A DNA stretch of 33,417 bases from Hymenopellis radicata (taxonomy: Eukaryota; Basidiomycota; Agaricomycetes; Agaricales; Physalacriaceae): assembly GCA_015501595.1 (NCBI GenBank), contig JADNRX010000555.1:1-33417 (forward strand), written 5' to 3'. The stretch's first letter is position 1. Each line of letters opens with the position of its first letter. The position numbers and the translations under genes are program-made. The notes below the pieces were generated by a model that was not told the origin of the DNA, did not search any database, and saw only the letters and a list, made by a program, of their open reading frames with translations. Shown here piece by piece: positions 9,392-18,690 of the stretch.

Positions 9392-9622
9392 GGTTAAACC
9401 GGTTAATAACTGGTTATAACCGGTTTAACCGATATAGCGGTTAGTGCAGTTATAACCGGTCAATAACCCTAACTAGCGGTTATAGGATATCTGAAATATT
9501 TTTTAACCTATAACCATAACCACTCTAACTGCTGAAACCGGTTAAGATCGTTAACCGTTATATCAGTTAGAGGTGGTTAGGTTAGGGTTAATGGGCGGTT
9601 ACTAACTGGTTAACTAACCTAA
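9392..9622. repeat. AACCGGTT-rich palindromic repeat patch
   Basis: The patch is built from words such as GGTTAA, AACCGG, TAACC and CGGTTA on both strands. At 9392-9430, GGTTAAACCGGTTA and TAACCGGTTTAACC are perfect 14 base inverted arms around 11 bases. The later half (about 9500-9620) mirrors the first loosely, as in a palindromic MITE. It includes TTAGGGTTAA and AACCCTAA words, which resemble fungal telomere units but occur only singly. No target duplication could be fixed. Confidence 0.5.
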
Positions 9623-9632
9623 CTTTCAAACC

Positions 9633-10119
9633 CTAGTTGAAAGGCTGATAGTCTTCCGAAGGTTCAATGATAGCAGTGTTGGGACTCCATATTTCCAGGT
9701 GCCTAGTCTGTCCTTGCACTACCCAATCGAAACATAGGTGTAGAGGGAGGTTGTCGGGGAATAAGGGAAGGGTTCCAGCTGTTCCCAAAGCTAGCTCGGT
9801 AGGGATACGGTCAAAGAACTCCTCTGGTCGCAATACTCGCAAAATGCCGTACTCCCTTCCATCGGTTTCTCCCAAAAGCATCGGGTCGTGCACTTGATTC
9901 TCTACATCTCGTTCCGTTCCACGAATCTATTGCGACTCAAACCCATCAGCCACACGTATGAAAGGTATCTCTCTGGATGGTAAACCCCTTCGATATATGG
10001 TTCTGGGAATCGCGTAATTCCTTTGAAAGTCGAAGAGCTATAGCTAACATCCGACTTTCTCTGGTTCCCAGTCGTTCTCGCCAAATTTCTCTGGGAGCTA
10101 CTGCTAACACCAGAAGAAT
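9633..10119 (-). pseudogene. Unrecognised coding remnant downstream of gypsy pol
   Basis: On the minus strand a frame stays open from about 10020 to 9633 except for one in-frame TAG near 9930, next to a Gln codon context, and it ends at a natural stop after ...EDYQPFN. The part 9893-9633 (86 codons) is well-formed and non-repetitive, with WVVQGQTRHLEIW and several acidic residues. It lies 3' of the gypsy chromodomain in the gypsy reading direction, and element D is inserted between the two. It may be an extra 3' gene of that retrotransposon or neighbouring DNA. I do not recognise any domain. Confidence 0.4.
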
Positions 10120-10296
10120 TAGAGACCTCAACGAGTCATACTCGGGTATGACTCTCGATCCGTCCAGCGAATACTCGCGCTCTGAAGCGCCTTCTCGTGA
10201 CCCGCTGTTGACTCGACTCGCGTTGATCCGCGAGTCAGACGGGTCGAGTTAGACGAGTTTGCGAGTAAACTCGCGGGTCACCACACCCAAATCTAT

Positions 10297-10351
10297 TCAT
10301 GCTCGGCGAGCATCCCCGGGCAATGGCACAGGGACACTCAGCCGTGCATGA
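10297..10351 (+). repeat. Conserved 55-base stem-loop, copy D
   Basis: Arms TCATGCTCGGC and GCCGTGCATGA pair at 10 of 11 positions. The inner core equals copies A, E and F except CACAGGGA for CACGGGGA. The variable arm bases CTCGGC/GCCGTG differ from the other copies but pair 5 of 6. Confidence 0.82.
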
Positions 10352-10497
10352 GCACAGACTGAGGGTGCTGGTGGTGGCAGGAGCAGTGGAGGTGGTGGTG
10401 GGAGGACTGGGAGTGCTGGTGGGAGTGCTGATAGTGGTGGGATGGTCGTTGTCGTCCATCAACGCGTCACCGTCCTCATTGACGCGTCGCGTCGCAG

Positions 10498-10567
10498 TCC
10501 TCCTCCTCCTCCTCATCCTCCTCATCCTCCTCATCCTCCTCATCCTCATATCCTCATCCTCTTCGTT
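10498..10567 (+). repeat. TCC/TCATCC microsatellite inside element D
   Basis: Five TCC units are followed by repeated CTCCTCATC units up to about 10560. It is a simple-sequence tract. The ORFs that cross it (poly-Arg/Met on one strand, poly-Leu/Ile on the other) are artefacts of the repeat. Confidence 0.8.
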
Positions 10568-11176
10568 ATCGGTCGGCCATCGTGGTCATAGTCGCGGTCG
10601 AGTCATTGTCGTCCTCTGCTGCTATCATAAAGACAGCAGCAGCAGGCCCGGCACGAAGCCAAGACCCAGATCTCCACCCCAAAGACCGCCTGACAGTCGT
10701 CAGCACGGCAGGGATGACAGTCGTCGCTCCCTGGGGTGGTCGTGGTAGTGAGAAACAGAGAGAGACGCTGCGATCGCACGCTTACGCGGCCTCTCGGTGT
10801 TTGCCGGATCGTGGGAATGCACGAGAAATTCACGCGAACGTCTTGTTTGGGCGCCGCAAGGGCCCGTTTAAGTGACAAAAAATTTGTAAATTTACTTTAA
10901 ATATAGTTCTACATTATTGCAAGTCAAACCGAGTACTCGCGACGAGTACTCGTGCGTCCAAGGCCGTACTCGCGATCCGTAAGTGATCCGACCCGTTATC
11001 GACCCGCGGATCAAACGAGTCGGATCACCGAGACCCCCGACCGGATCGAGTACTCGAGTTTCCGCGTAATCTGGAAACTCGTTGAGGTCTCTAAGAAGAA
11101 TGAGTCGACGGAAATCGAGACATGATGATGGCAGGATAAGAAAGAGGTTGATTCCCACGCTTCGGTCATTTCCCGT

Positions 11177-11590
11177 TTAGGACGACTTTCCCACCAATTC
11201 ATTTAGGTATTCCCGCCTCAGTCTAGGCGCGTTGCGCAGGTCGGTTTCTGAAATCCATGAATCCTCAGTTGGGTCGTACCCCTTCCATCTGACCAGATAT
11301 CGACGCCTGATGCCGGCCTTGGTTTTGGAGTCTTTATAGCCCAGTATGGCTTCGACCTCGAACTCCTCTGAAGGCAATTTCAGCTCCCTAGTGTCAGCTA
11401 GTACACTTCTCGGTCCAAATCGATCGTCCGAAGGATGGTACAGTTTTAGATGCTCCATGTTGATAACCGGATGCATCGGAAAGGAGTCTGGAAGCCGCAA
11501 TCGGTACACTAAGGGATTGATTTTCTCCAGAACTTTGAACGGACCAATGGTTCTCTGTACTAATTTCCTACCTGTTCCTTCCGCCTCAAT
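11177..11590 (-). pseudogene. Ty3/gypsy integrase C-terminus with chromodomain
   Basis: On the minus strand this encodes the end of a chromovirus integrase. First comes the GPFKVLEKINPLVYRLRLP segment (the GPF/Y module, DNA-binding C-terminal domain), then HPVINMEHLKLYHPSD, then a chromodomain with EVEAILGYK and YLVRWKGYDPTEDSW (aromatic residues and the WKGY core visible). The stop follows ...NELVGKSS at 11177. Chromodomains on integrase direct insertion to methylated-histone chromatin. The open frame appears to start at 11752, but its first part is read from element G, inserted at 11591. The integrase continues on the far side of G at 12803. Confidence 0.88.
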
Positions 11591-12794
11591 TAGTGAACAG
11601 CCGGGGTCGGCCCACCCGGACCGGGTGGCGGGTGGGGTCCATGCGGGTACGGGTCGGGGTACCGATCCAAGAACCCGGCGTGACCCGCGTGACCCGTAGT
11701 CACCCGTGGTCAGATAATGGTAAAAGTTTCTTGAGGTAAGGATTTGCCTCAAATACTTACCTCACTGAGCATTCATATTCTTAAGATTTTTAGTAATTTA
11801 TTTGGCCTCAAACGAGGCCAACGTCGTCGAGAAATGACGTTGCCGACGAATTTTGCCGATCGCCGAGATGGCCGAACACGTCGGCAACTGCCGGATACGG
11901 ATCGATCAGCTGCGATCTGGCTGCGATCTAGTCTCTCTCTCCCCTACCACCAGAGCACGTCAACAACGACGTGCTCTGAGGCCCCAGAATTCGTTCCGGG
12001 ACCTCTCTTCTTTCTCTTCTTTCGTCTCCGGTACCTTTTGTGGCGGTTTCGGCTTCACGCTGACTGCTGCGCCCTCGGATACATTCCGGGGCGCATTCTG
12101 GTGCTCGTCTGCGCGACGGCACCAATTCGACACAGATTCAAGACGCATAAGCCCTCACAGGAGAGGCAGCAATTACACTGGACTACTGTCTTCGTCTCTG
12201 GGCGGTTTCCTGGCCTGCGCCGACACCCAGCGCTACTTTGGTGACGATCTCGACGCGTGGATGAGGCCGCCACGATATTGGACAATGTGTGTGTTGCGTG
12301 CGCCGTCGCTATAGTAGGCGACGTCGGATTATTTGCAACTGGATGGCGTCGTGGACGCATCCAGGTTCAAAGGTGCGTATTTACTCCTTCTTTTCCTTTT
12401 CTTTTCTCACTTCCATTGCGCAGCCGGTCATTACCTGCCTCGCGTCCACCGTCTCCTCGCATGCGCCGTCTCCTCGCGTCCACCATCGCCTCGCGCCCAC
12501 CATCGCCTCGCCATCATTTCCTCCCCACCTCTCTGCACTTGGTCGAGGCGCGGTTCTTGCTCGCGCAAGTAGCCGGGCCTCGCCAATGCGTATCGTGCAC
12601 GTCGCTGACCCCGCGCAATTGCTCGGGGGTCGTCGGCGGGCACGAAAAGCGTGAGGGTTACAAGGGTGGCAGGTGACCCGTGAACCGTGGGTCTATGGCG
12701 GGTGACCCGTACCCGTACCGGCGGGTGGGGTTAAGTTGCGGGTAGGGGTCGGGGTCAGATTTAATTACCCCCGGCCGACCCGGGCTGTTCACTA
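11591..12794 (+). mobile_element. hAT-like non-autonomous element G (separate family)
   Basis: The left end is TAGTGAACAGCCGGGGTCGG; the right end inverted is TAGTGAACAGCCCGGGTCGG, so the first 12 bases are perfect. An exact 8 base duplication, GCCTCAAT, flanks it at 11583-11590 and 12795-12802. It splits the gypsy integrase frame. Subterminal GTGACCCG / CGGGTCAC words are clustered near both ends (11680-11710 and 12670-12760), a different word from the other families. Its 1204 bases contain a CTCGCGTCCACC-type minisatellite near 12435-12520 but no hairpin of the A-F type and no transposase. Long overlapping frames inside it are composition artefacts. Confidence 0.93.
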
Positions 12795-12802
12795 GCCTCA
12801 AT

Positions 12803-13471
12803 TAACTCCATCGTATGAGGGTTGAGTAGAACCAAGTCTCCATTGCGAAACTCTTGGACAGCTCGACGATTTTTGTTATAGGCACGAGCTTGTCGTTCCT
12901 GCGCCAGTGCGAGAGAGTTGCGAGCTGCTTCTCTCCTCGCCTTTACTTAAGTGTACCATTCTTCCCCTTTCTGTCCGATGTAGGAGGGTCTTTCCGGGAG
13001 TCTTGGTCTCAAAGAACTGCCATCGTAGTGATTTGGGGTTCGTAACTCAGTAGTAATGCATTTGGCGAGAACCCGGTAGAAGAATGTATGGAGGAGTTAT
13101 AGGCTCGAGCTATTTCACTCAGCTAGCGAGACCACGACTTGCGATCCGACACCACGTATGCACGTAACATCTGTTCGATGGTGGCGTTAAGAATTTCAGT
13201 CTGCCCCGCGAGGGAGTTAGAGGCTTAGAGGTGTTTGCCACCTCGGTTACGTAGTAATTCTTAAACGCTCGATCGAGTGGGTATCCCTGGATGAACTTTT
13301 GACGCAATTCTAGGTTCATTCCGATGAGAAGGTGGGCCTCGTCTTCTTCGTCAGGTTCCATAGACTGATCTTCCTCTTCTAAGGTAAGGGGAAAGGTCCA
13401 GGGGTCATTGCGAGGTGACTCATCCTCGGAAGAGTCCTCAGAATCGGTGAGCGCAATCTTTGTAGCGTATT
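12803..13471 (-). pseudogene. Ty3/gypsy integrase remnant with the catalytic core missing
   Basis: Reading the minus strand downward, 13511-13230 encodes a linker or pre-integrase-like stretch (acidic region, then LRQKFIQGYPLDRAF...YYVTEV). At about 13200 the text jumps, in another frame, to the end of the integrase core (QTEILNATIEQMLRAY) followed by a segment with WLSEIARAYN and SPNALLL, and then basic residues up to 12803. The zinc-binding domain and most of the DDE core are absent, so an internal deletion of several hundred bases is likely. The sequence resumes at 11590 after element G. The start of the frame at 13511 lies inside the copia LTR and is not native. Confidence 0.7.
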
Positions 13472-13753
13472 GTTTAACGTAGTCGAAAGGTTCACAATCA
13501 ATGAAGAGCACGAATATTTGATTCGCTTGTAGCTACATTTTATACAAGAATTTAATGGACAAACATATGAAGCAACTGGCCAAGGGATATTCTACAGAGT
13601 AAGAAAATAATGGAGTGGGTCCCTAAGTGGGACCAACAAAAGTATACGCAACAGCAGGCGCATCTAGTCCAAGCGACGATCCGGTAGCGAGTCACCGATG
13701 AGTCAGCATCGAGTCAGATGGATGACTTCGCGATACCGGCTTGGATTACAACA
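13472..13753 (-). repeat. Copia 3' LTR
   Basis: It starts TGTTTAACG and ends ATTACAACA (TG...CA), 282 bases. It matches the other LTR (30291-30554 plus 32491-32509) over its length. In the 263 bases from 13472 to 13734 I count 15 differences, all transitions and no gaps. On the minus strand it follows the pol stop and a purine run. Confidence 0.9.
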
Positions 13754-13762
13754 CTCCCCTTC
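13754..13762 (-). other. Copia polypurine tract
   Basis: On the minus strand GAAGGGGAG directly precedes the TG of the 3' LTR, and the pol stop codon overlaps this end. This is the standard priming site for plus-strand DNA synthesis. Confidence 0.75.
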
Positions 13763-14696
13763 AAGCCGGAATAAGTCTGAGGCTGAGAGCGAAGTGCTTT
13801 GCCTTCATGCTGGGAAGGGCTTTGGTGAGGATGTCGGCGACCATGTCTTCTGTCGGGCAGTAGATGAGTCGTATGTCGCCACATTGTATCGCATACTGGA
13901 TGTAATGGTAGCGAATGTCGATATGTTTCGTTCGAGAGTGGTATTGACCGAGTTCCGCGTGTGCAAATGCCAACGCGGACTGGTTATCGTCGTGGATGAG
14001 GCGTCGTCGAACGGTGTGAACAATTCACTGATGAATTGGCGTGTCCATATGGCTTCCTTGCCGATGTGCGTGACGTGCAATGTACTCGGCTTCAGTGGTC
14101 GAGAGGGCTATGATTTCCTGCTGCTTGGAGGACCATGAAACTGCGCCGCCGTCGACAAGAAAAGTGTACCCGGAAATCACCTTGCGATTCTCTACAGACA
14201 TCCTGTCTGCATCTGCAAATCCTTTCAACCCTCTATTCTGTCCATCTCCTCCATACGTCAGCCTATAGCTGCGTGTTGTCTTGAGGTACTGTAACACGTG
14301 TTTCGCTGCATGCCAGTGTACGAGAGCGGGATTGTCGTTGAACCGGGACAAGATGGTGGCTGCATAAGTGATGTCCGGTCGTGTCCCTGTAGTGGTCCAA
14401 ATGAGAGAACCGACCAGTTCCCGATATGGATGTCATTTCATCTCGGCGATTTCCAGTGCGTCGGTGGGGCACTCATTGCGAGTGAAGTGCACATTCAGGT
14501 CCATGGGTACAGCTGATGGTTTACAATCTTCCATATTAAACCGCTGTATAACTGAATTAATATATGAAGTCTGATTCAAGGAAATTGACCGTGTCGCTCG
14601 GTCGCGAATAATTTCCAAACCCAAGAGCCAGCTGATTGGACCCAACAGCGTTATCTCAAACAGCTGTCCAATGCGATCCTGCATGATGGTGATGAG
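13761..14696 (-). pseudogene. Copia pol, reverse transcriptase C-terminus and RNase H
   Basis: From 14696 down, the minus strand gives the end of reverse transcriptase (GPISWLLGLEI, then YINSVIQRFNMEDC). After an in-frame TGA at 14433-14435 it continues with HPYRELVGSLIW, LVHWHAAKHVLQYL and the RNase H signature (FADAD, RKVISGY, WSSKQQ, STTEAEY). A frame change near 14080 leads to the last segment, which contains TKHIDIRYHY and ADILTKALP and stops at 13761. The stop at 14433 lies where related elements have Arg, consistent with CGA to TGA. RNase H lacks the usual W after SDAD/FADAD (R here). Element E is inserted at its upstream side. Confidence 0.85.
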
Positions 14697-15775
14697 TAGA
14701 CATGTCCATGAGTGCCCACCGAGTGCACTCGCACTCGCGGGGTGGGTCACTCGCGGCTCTGAGCCGGACACCCACACTCGCGCGACACCCGAGTACTCCA
14801 CTCGGGTGTGACACCCATTCGCGAGTGTCTGGCACACACGAGTGTGTCGACACTTGTACACCCACCTGTTTTCATGAATAGCGAGCATCCCCGGGCAATG
14901 GCACGGGGACACTCAGCTCTTCATGAGGCTGGTGGTGGGTGTGGTGCGAGGTGTGGTGATGGGGTAGTGATGGAGAGTGGAGCTGGAAGAGGGATGGAGG
15001 CAGGTTGTCGACGTCGCCGGCATCATTGTTGATGTCGTCCGCTTTGTAGGTCAGTGGCATCGTCCGCGTTGCAGTGCTTTGACATTGTCCACGTCGTCAT
15101 CGCCGTAGTCGTTTGTAGTCGTAGTCGTTGTCTGTAATATCCGTCAGCTGAAGAAAATACTGAGAACGCACCTATCTACGCGCCGTATGCCCATAATCCC
15201 GCCTGTTCCACTCTCCAAGCCTGCTTTTCAGCAGAACGGAGTCCTCTTCCATCGTTCTGTGGCCTCTTAAAGGCCATTGTCGTCGTCATTCGACGTCTGC
15301 TGCCCGCTCGGGGGGCTTACGCGTCCTTGTTGGTGTGTGTCTCCATGGAGACGACTCAAAGTCGCTCTCCTGGTGTGCAGACGCCGACCCAGAGTCGAGC
15401 GCCGCTGTCGTTGTCGCCGACTCAAGGTCGAGCGACAGGTCGTGGTGGCTGGTGGTAGAGTGTGAGAGAGAGAGAACTGGCCGATCGCATGCTGACGCGT
15501 CACTTCGGCTTTCGGCCCGAATCGCCGCATCGCGAGAAAAGCATCATTTCTGCTTGTTTTTTAGCTCAAAAAAATTCGAAAAAAATTAGCAAAAATGCGA
15601 GTGTCCACCCGGGTGTCTGCCACCGGGTACTCGTGGCCCATAGGCAGACACCCGCACCCGGGTGGACACCCGTCAAGACACCCTACCCATTTAGGGTAAA
15701 CACTCGGCACCCGGGTGTTGAGTGCGGGTACACCCGCGAGTACCCGCAAACACCCGACACTCGTGGACGTGACTA
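14697..15775 (+). mobile_element. hAT-like non-autonomous element E, inserted in copia reverse transcriptase
   Basis: The left end is TAGACATGTCCATGAGTG; the right end inverted is TAGTCACGTCCACGAGTG (15 of 18). An exact 8 base duplication, GTGATGAG, lies at 14689-14696 and 15776-15783, and splits the reverse transcriptase just after its HVDD motif region. It has the same layout as A and F: ACTCG/CACCCG-rich subterminal region, hairpin at about +175, TGG-rich tract, AAAACGCACC-like word, and a right subterminal region of GTACCCG words. Length is 1079 bases, with no transposase. Confidence 0.94.
14872..14926 (+). repeat. Conserved 55-base stem-loop, copy E
   Basis: Arms TCATGAATAGC and GCTCTTCATGA pair at 10 of 11 positions. 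The 32 base inner core is identical to copies A and F. Variable arm bases AATAGC/GCTCTT differ from the other copies and pair 5 of 6. Confidence 0.84.
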
Positions 15776-15783
15776 GTGATGAG

Positions 15784-16380
15784 GGAAGGAGAGCTACCTG
15801 TGATGGTACAGTCATCCACATGGATTGCCAGGATGATGATGTCGACATCCTGGACAAGTCAGAACACAGCGTGATCCTTTTCAAGCGCGGTAAAGCCAAG
15901 AGTGGCGAGAGCAGCGGTAAGCTTCTCATACCACTTCCGCGAGCTCTGCTTCAAGCCGTAGATAGTTTTGCGTAAACGTAGCACAAACTTTTTCCGATCG
16001 GCGAATTGAAAATCCGGAGGCTGTTCCATGTAGAGTTCCTCATCATCATCGAATTCTCCATTTAGAAACGCACTGTGAAAATTGAAGACATTGATTTCCC
16101 AGTCGTTTCGAGCGGCGATGGCGAGGATGATGCAAAGCGCGACAAGCTTGGTGACAGGCGCAAATGTGACAAAATAGTTAATGCCTTCAACTTGAGTAAA
16201 ACCACGGGCAACAAGACGTGCCTTGTACTTGTCAATTATCCTGCCAGCCTTCTTTTTGATCCGAAGAACCCATTTAGACCCAATCATGTTGTGGTCCACG
16301 GGTCTAGGCACAATTTCCCACGTGCCGGCTTCCATCAGAGTCCGGAGTTCAACCAAGCATGCTTCCTTCTACAATGACCA
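15784..16380 (-). pseudogene. Copia pol, reverse transcriptase N-terminal and palm part
   Basis: The minus strand encodes MIGSKWVLRIKKKAG, YKARLVARGFTQ, FAPVTKL, SAFLNGEFDDDEELYMEQPP and YGLKQSSRKWYE, all copia reverse transcriptase landmarks, and then HVDD at 15811-15822 in a shifted frame. The first catalytic Asp, expected in the (V/F)D(F/V)xxAFLNG motif, is Asn here (AAT, complement at 16081-16083), a single G-to-A change that should abolish activity. The second motif retains both Asp. The frame shifts near 15860, just upstream of HVDD. Element E follows at 15775. Confidence 0.87.
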
Positions 16381-16902
16381 GTCAGCGCGTTGCTTGGCCT
16401 CATCAAATATTGGCTCTATGGCGTCTGACTCTGCCATGGCTGCATACATAGCCATCTCGAAGGCTTGCTGCAACGCTTCCTCGGGATCAGCACTCCTCGC
16501 GAACGACTTGGCCATTTCGCGCGCTTTTTCAGTTAGTTTTCGCACTCGTTTGTCAGTCTGGATGTTGGCCGGGTCTAAGCCGTCGCGTTTTATGAGGTCG
16601 CCAACATAGTCGGGTAGTGTGGAGGAGCTAGGAGGTGAAGTGACGGTCGCGCTAGGCGACGATGCTGCTGGCGGCGCTGGTGTGTCTGACGGCAGCGTTG
16701 GAGCTGAAGTGCTTGATGATGGCGCTGAAGGTGCTGAGGGTGATTTTGGCACTGAAGGTATGTTACTTGCCTTGCTTTGGCCCTCAGAAGGACGCTGAAT
16801 GTCACTTCCGTTCTCCCCTTCATTCAGCAGACTTCCTGGATGCTCCGTCTCGTTCTCATCAAATTTGACACTCCTCTCGATGCCAATACTTCAGTTATCT
16901 GG
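16381..16902 (-). pseudogene. Copia pol, variable linker between integrase and reverse transcriptase
   Basis: 16752-16381 on the minus strand is a Ser/Pro/Ala/Thr-rich run (TSAPTLPSDTPAPPAASSPS) followed by a charged helix-like part (RKLTEKAREMAKSF). Such low-complexity linkers join the integrase and reverse transcriptase in fungal copia polyproteins. The 150 bases above it carry the end of the integrase in another frame, with stops. It has no catalytic role. Confidence 0.6.
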
Positions 16903-17671
16903 CTAATAAATCCTGTAGCCGCTGCTGTCTCCGTCGAAACCCAGCCAGCGCCTGATGCGTGCTCGTCCGTCGAGCTTGGATTCGCTCATAGTATAGACCC
17001 AGACCTTACACCCCCATTTGTGCAGGTCGCGAAGATTGGGCTTCTTGCCCTCAAGGATTTCATACGGCATCTTTCCGTCAAGCGCCCGCGTCGATGTCAG
17101 GTTCTTTAGCCAGACTGCATGCTTGAGCGCCTCGCCCCAGAGATTTTTCGGCAATCCGGACGCATGAAGCATGGCACGTACTTTTTCGAGTAGTGTTCGG
17201 TTCAGACGCTCTGCGATGCCGTTGTGCTCAGGTGTGTCATGGACTGTCAAGTTTCGCTTGGTCCCCTGCTCCGCTAAGTGTGCGTCAAATTCCCCGCTGC
17301 GATATTCGCCGCCGCGATCGGTATGTAGTTCCTTCACTTTTGCTCCATGCTGCGTATTGAGCCAGGCTTCGAACTGTTTATAGGTGTCGAAGGTCTCGTC
17401 TTTCCTACGAATAAGGAAGATGACAGAATATCAGCTATAGTCGTCCGTGAACGACATATAGTACTCTTTGTGCTGAGGAGTCTGGACGGGCGAAGGACCC
17501 CAGAGGTCTGAGTGAATGGTAGCTCCAAGTTCTTTGGCGCGTTCGTGATCACTGATTTTTGCGACAGCTTTCCGGGTCTTCTTCCCGTACTCGCAAGAAT
17601 CACAGGATGTCGGTGCCGGCTGCGCTTCGTCGAGGATGATGCCGTCGACGATATGGTCTTTCACCAGCCGT
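16903..17671 (-). pseudogene. Copia pol, integrase core
   Basis: From 17664 down: a CDSCEYGKKT piece (second half of the HHCC zinc site), HSDLWGP (first catalytic Asp, near 17500), SFTDDYS followed by an in-frame TGA at 17431-17433, then TDRGGEY (second Asp, near 17310) and HNGIAERLNRTL (catalytic Glu, near 17200). The full D-D-E set is thus present but split by the stop, which sits where the family has Arg, again consistent with CGA to TGA. KVWVYT and RIRRWLGF follow, and an in-frame stop ends this piece near 16903. Element F interrupts the upstream zinc-binding part. Confidence 0.88.
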
Positions 17672-18690
17672 TAGTCACGTCCACGAGTGTCGGGTGTTTG
17701 CGGGTACTCGCGGGTGTACCCGCACTCAACACCCGAGTGCCGGGTGTTTACCCTAAATGGGTAGGGTATCTTGATGGGTGCCCACCCGAGTGCGGGTGTC
17801 GGCCTCTGGGCCATGAGTACCCACCGGCAGACACCCAGGTGGACACTCGCATTTTTTCGCATTTCTTCTGATTTTATTTGGATTTTTTTGAGCCAAAAAA
17901 TAAGCAGAAATGACACTTTTCTCGCGATGCGGCGATTTGGGCCGGAAGCCGAAGCGACGCGTCAGCCTGCGATCGGCCAGGTCTCTCTCTGTCTCTCTAC
18001 CACCAGCCACCACGACCCGTCGCTCGACCTTGAGTTGGCGACGACGACAGCGGCGCTCGACTCTGTGTCGGCGTCTACACATCTGGAGAGCGACTTTAAG
18101 TCGTCTCCATGGAGACAGATGCCAACAAGGACACGTAAGCCCCCGAGCGGGCAGCAGACGTCGAACGACGAGAACGATAGCCTTCAAGAGGCCACAGGAC
18201 GATAGGAGAGGTGTCCGTCCTGCTGTAGTGCAGGTGTACAGGGCGGTACGAGCAGGATTATGAGCGCGCGGCGCGTCTGCTGATGACGCTGCGCAAATAG
18301 GTGCGTTTTAATAATTTTTCTCCGCGACAACGCCAACCACCACCACTACACCACCACCACACCACCACACCACTGCCACGCCGTCTCACCACCACTACCC
18401 CACCACTCCACTCCCCTTACCACCCCCACTCTCAGCCTCATGGACAGTTGAGTGTCCCCGTGCCATTGCCCGGGGATGCTCGCTATCCATGAATATGGGT
18501 GGGTGCACCCGCGTACACCCGCCACTCGACACGAGTGTCTACACACTCGTGTGTGTGGAACACCCGCGAATGAGTGCGCCACCCGGGTGGAGTACTCGGG
18601 TGTCGCACGAGTGCGAGTACCGGGCTTTGAGCCACGAGTGACCCGCCCCGCGAGTGCGAGTGCACGGGTGCCTACTCGTGGACATGTCTA
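17672..18690 (-). mobile_element. hAT-like non-autonomous element F, inserted in copia GAG-pre-integrase
   Basis: The plus-strand ends are TAGTCACGTCCACGAGTG (left) and CACTCGTGGACATGTCTA-like TACTCGTGGACATGTCTA (right). An exact 8 base duplication, CCAGCCGT, lies at 17664-17671 and 18691-18698. It is the reverse complement of the element A interior with only scattered differences, so A and F are recent relatives or copies. Length is 1019 bases. It splits the copia frame between MMGHIS on one side and the zinc-site cysteines on the other. The ORF at 18539-19507 reads through its end and is not native there. Confidence 0.94.
18438..18492 (-). repeat. Conserved 55-base stem-loop, copy F
   Basis: This is identical to copy A when read on the minus strand: outer arms TCATGGATAG/CTGTCCATGA, GAG/CTC and TCCCCG/CGGGGA pairs. 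CA-rich sequence precedes it on the plus strand (the TGG tract of the other strand). Confidence 0.84.

Larger units (their letters stand above)
10120..11093 (+). mobile_element. hAT-like non-autonomous element D
   Basis: Left end TAGAGACCTCAACGAGT and right end ACTCGTTGAGGTCTCTA are perfect inverted repeats over 17 bases. An exact 8 base duplication, AGAAGAAT, lies at 10112-10119 and 11094-11101. Terminal repeats match element B, so D and B form one subfamily. It carries hairpin copy D, a G-rich tract, a CTC-rich microsatellite, and GAGTACTCG words near the right end (10930-10950, 11048-11060). Length is 974 bases, with no transposase. It interrupts the 3' flank of the gypsy remnant. Confidence 0.93.

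Noticed and set aside
9540..9600. Interstitial telomere repeat
   Set aside because: TTAGGG-like words occur once each, not in tandem.
10235..10748. ORFs with poly-Arg/Met or poly-Leu/Ile
   Set aside because: Translation of a CTC/CATCC microsatellite inside element D.
11177..11752. Single 191-codon ORF with chromodomain
   Set aside because: The first 50 or so codons come from element G inserted at 11591. The gypsy protein really continues on the other side of G.
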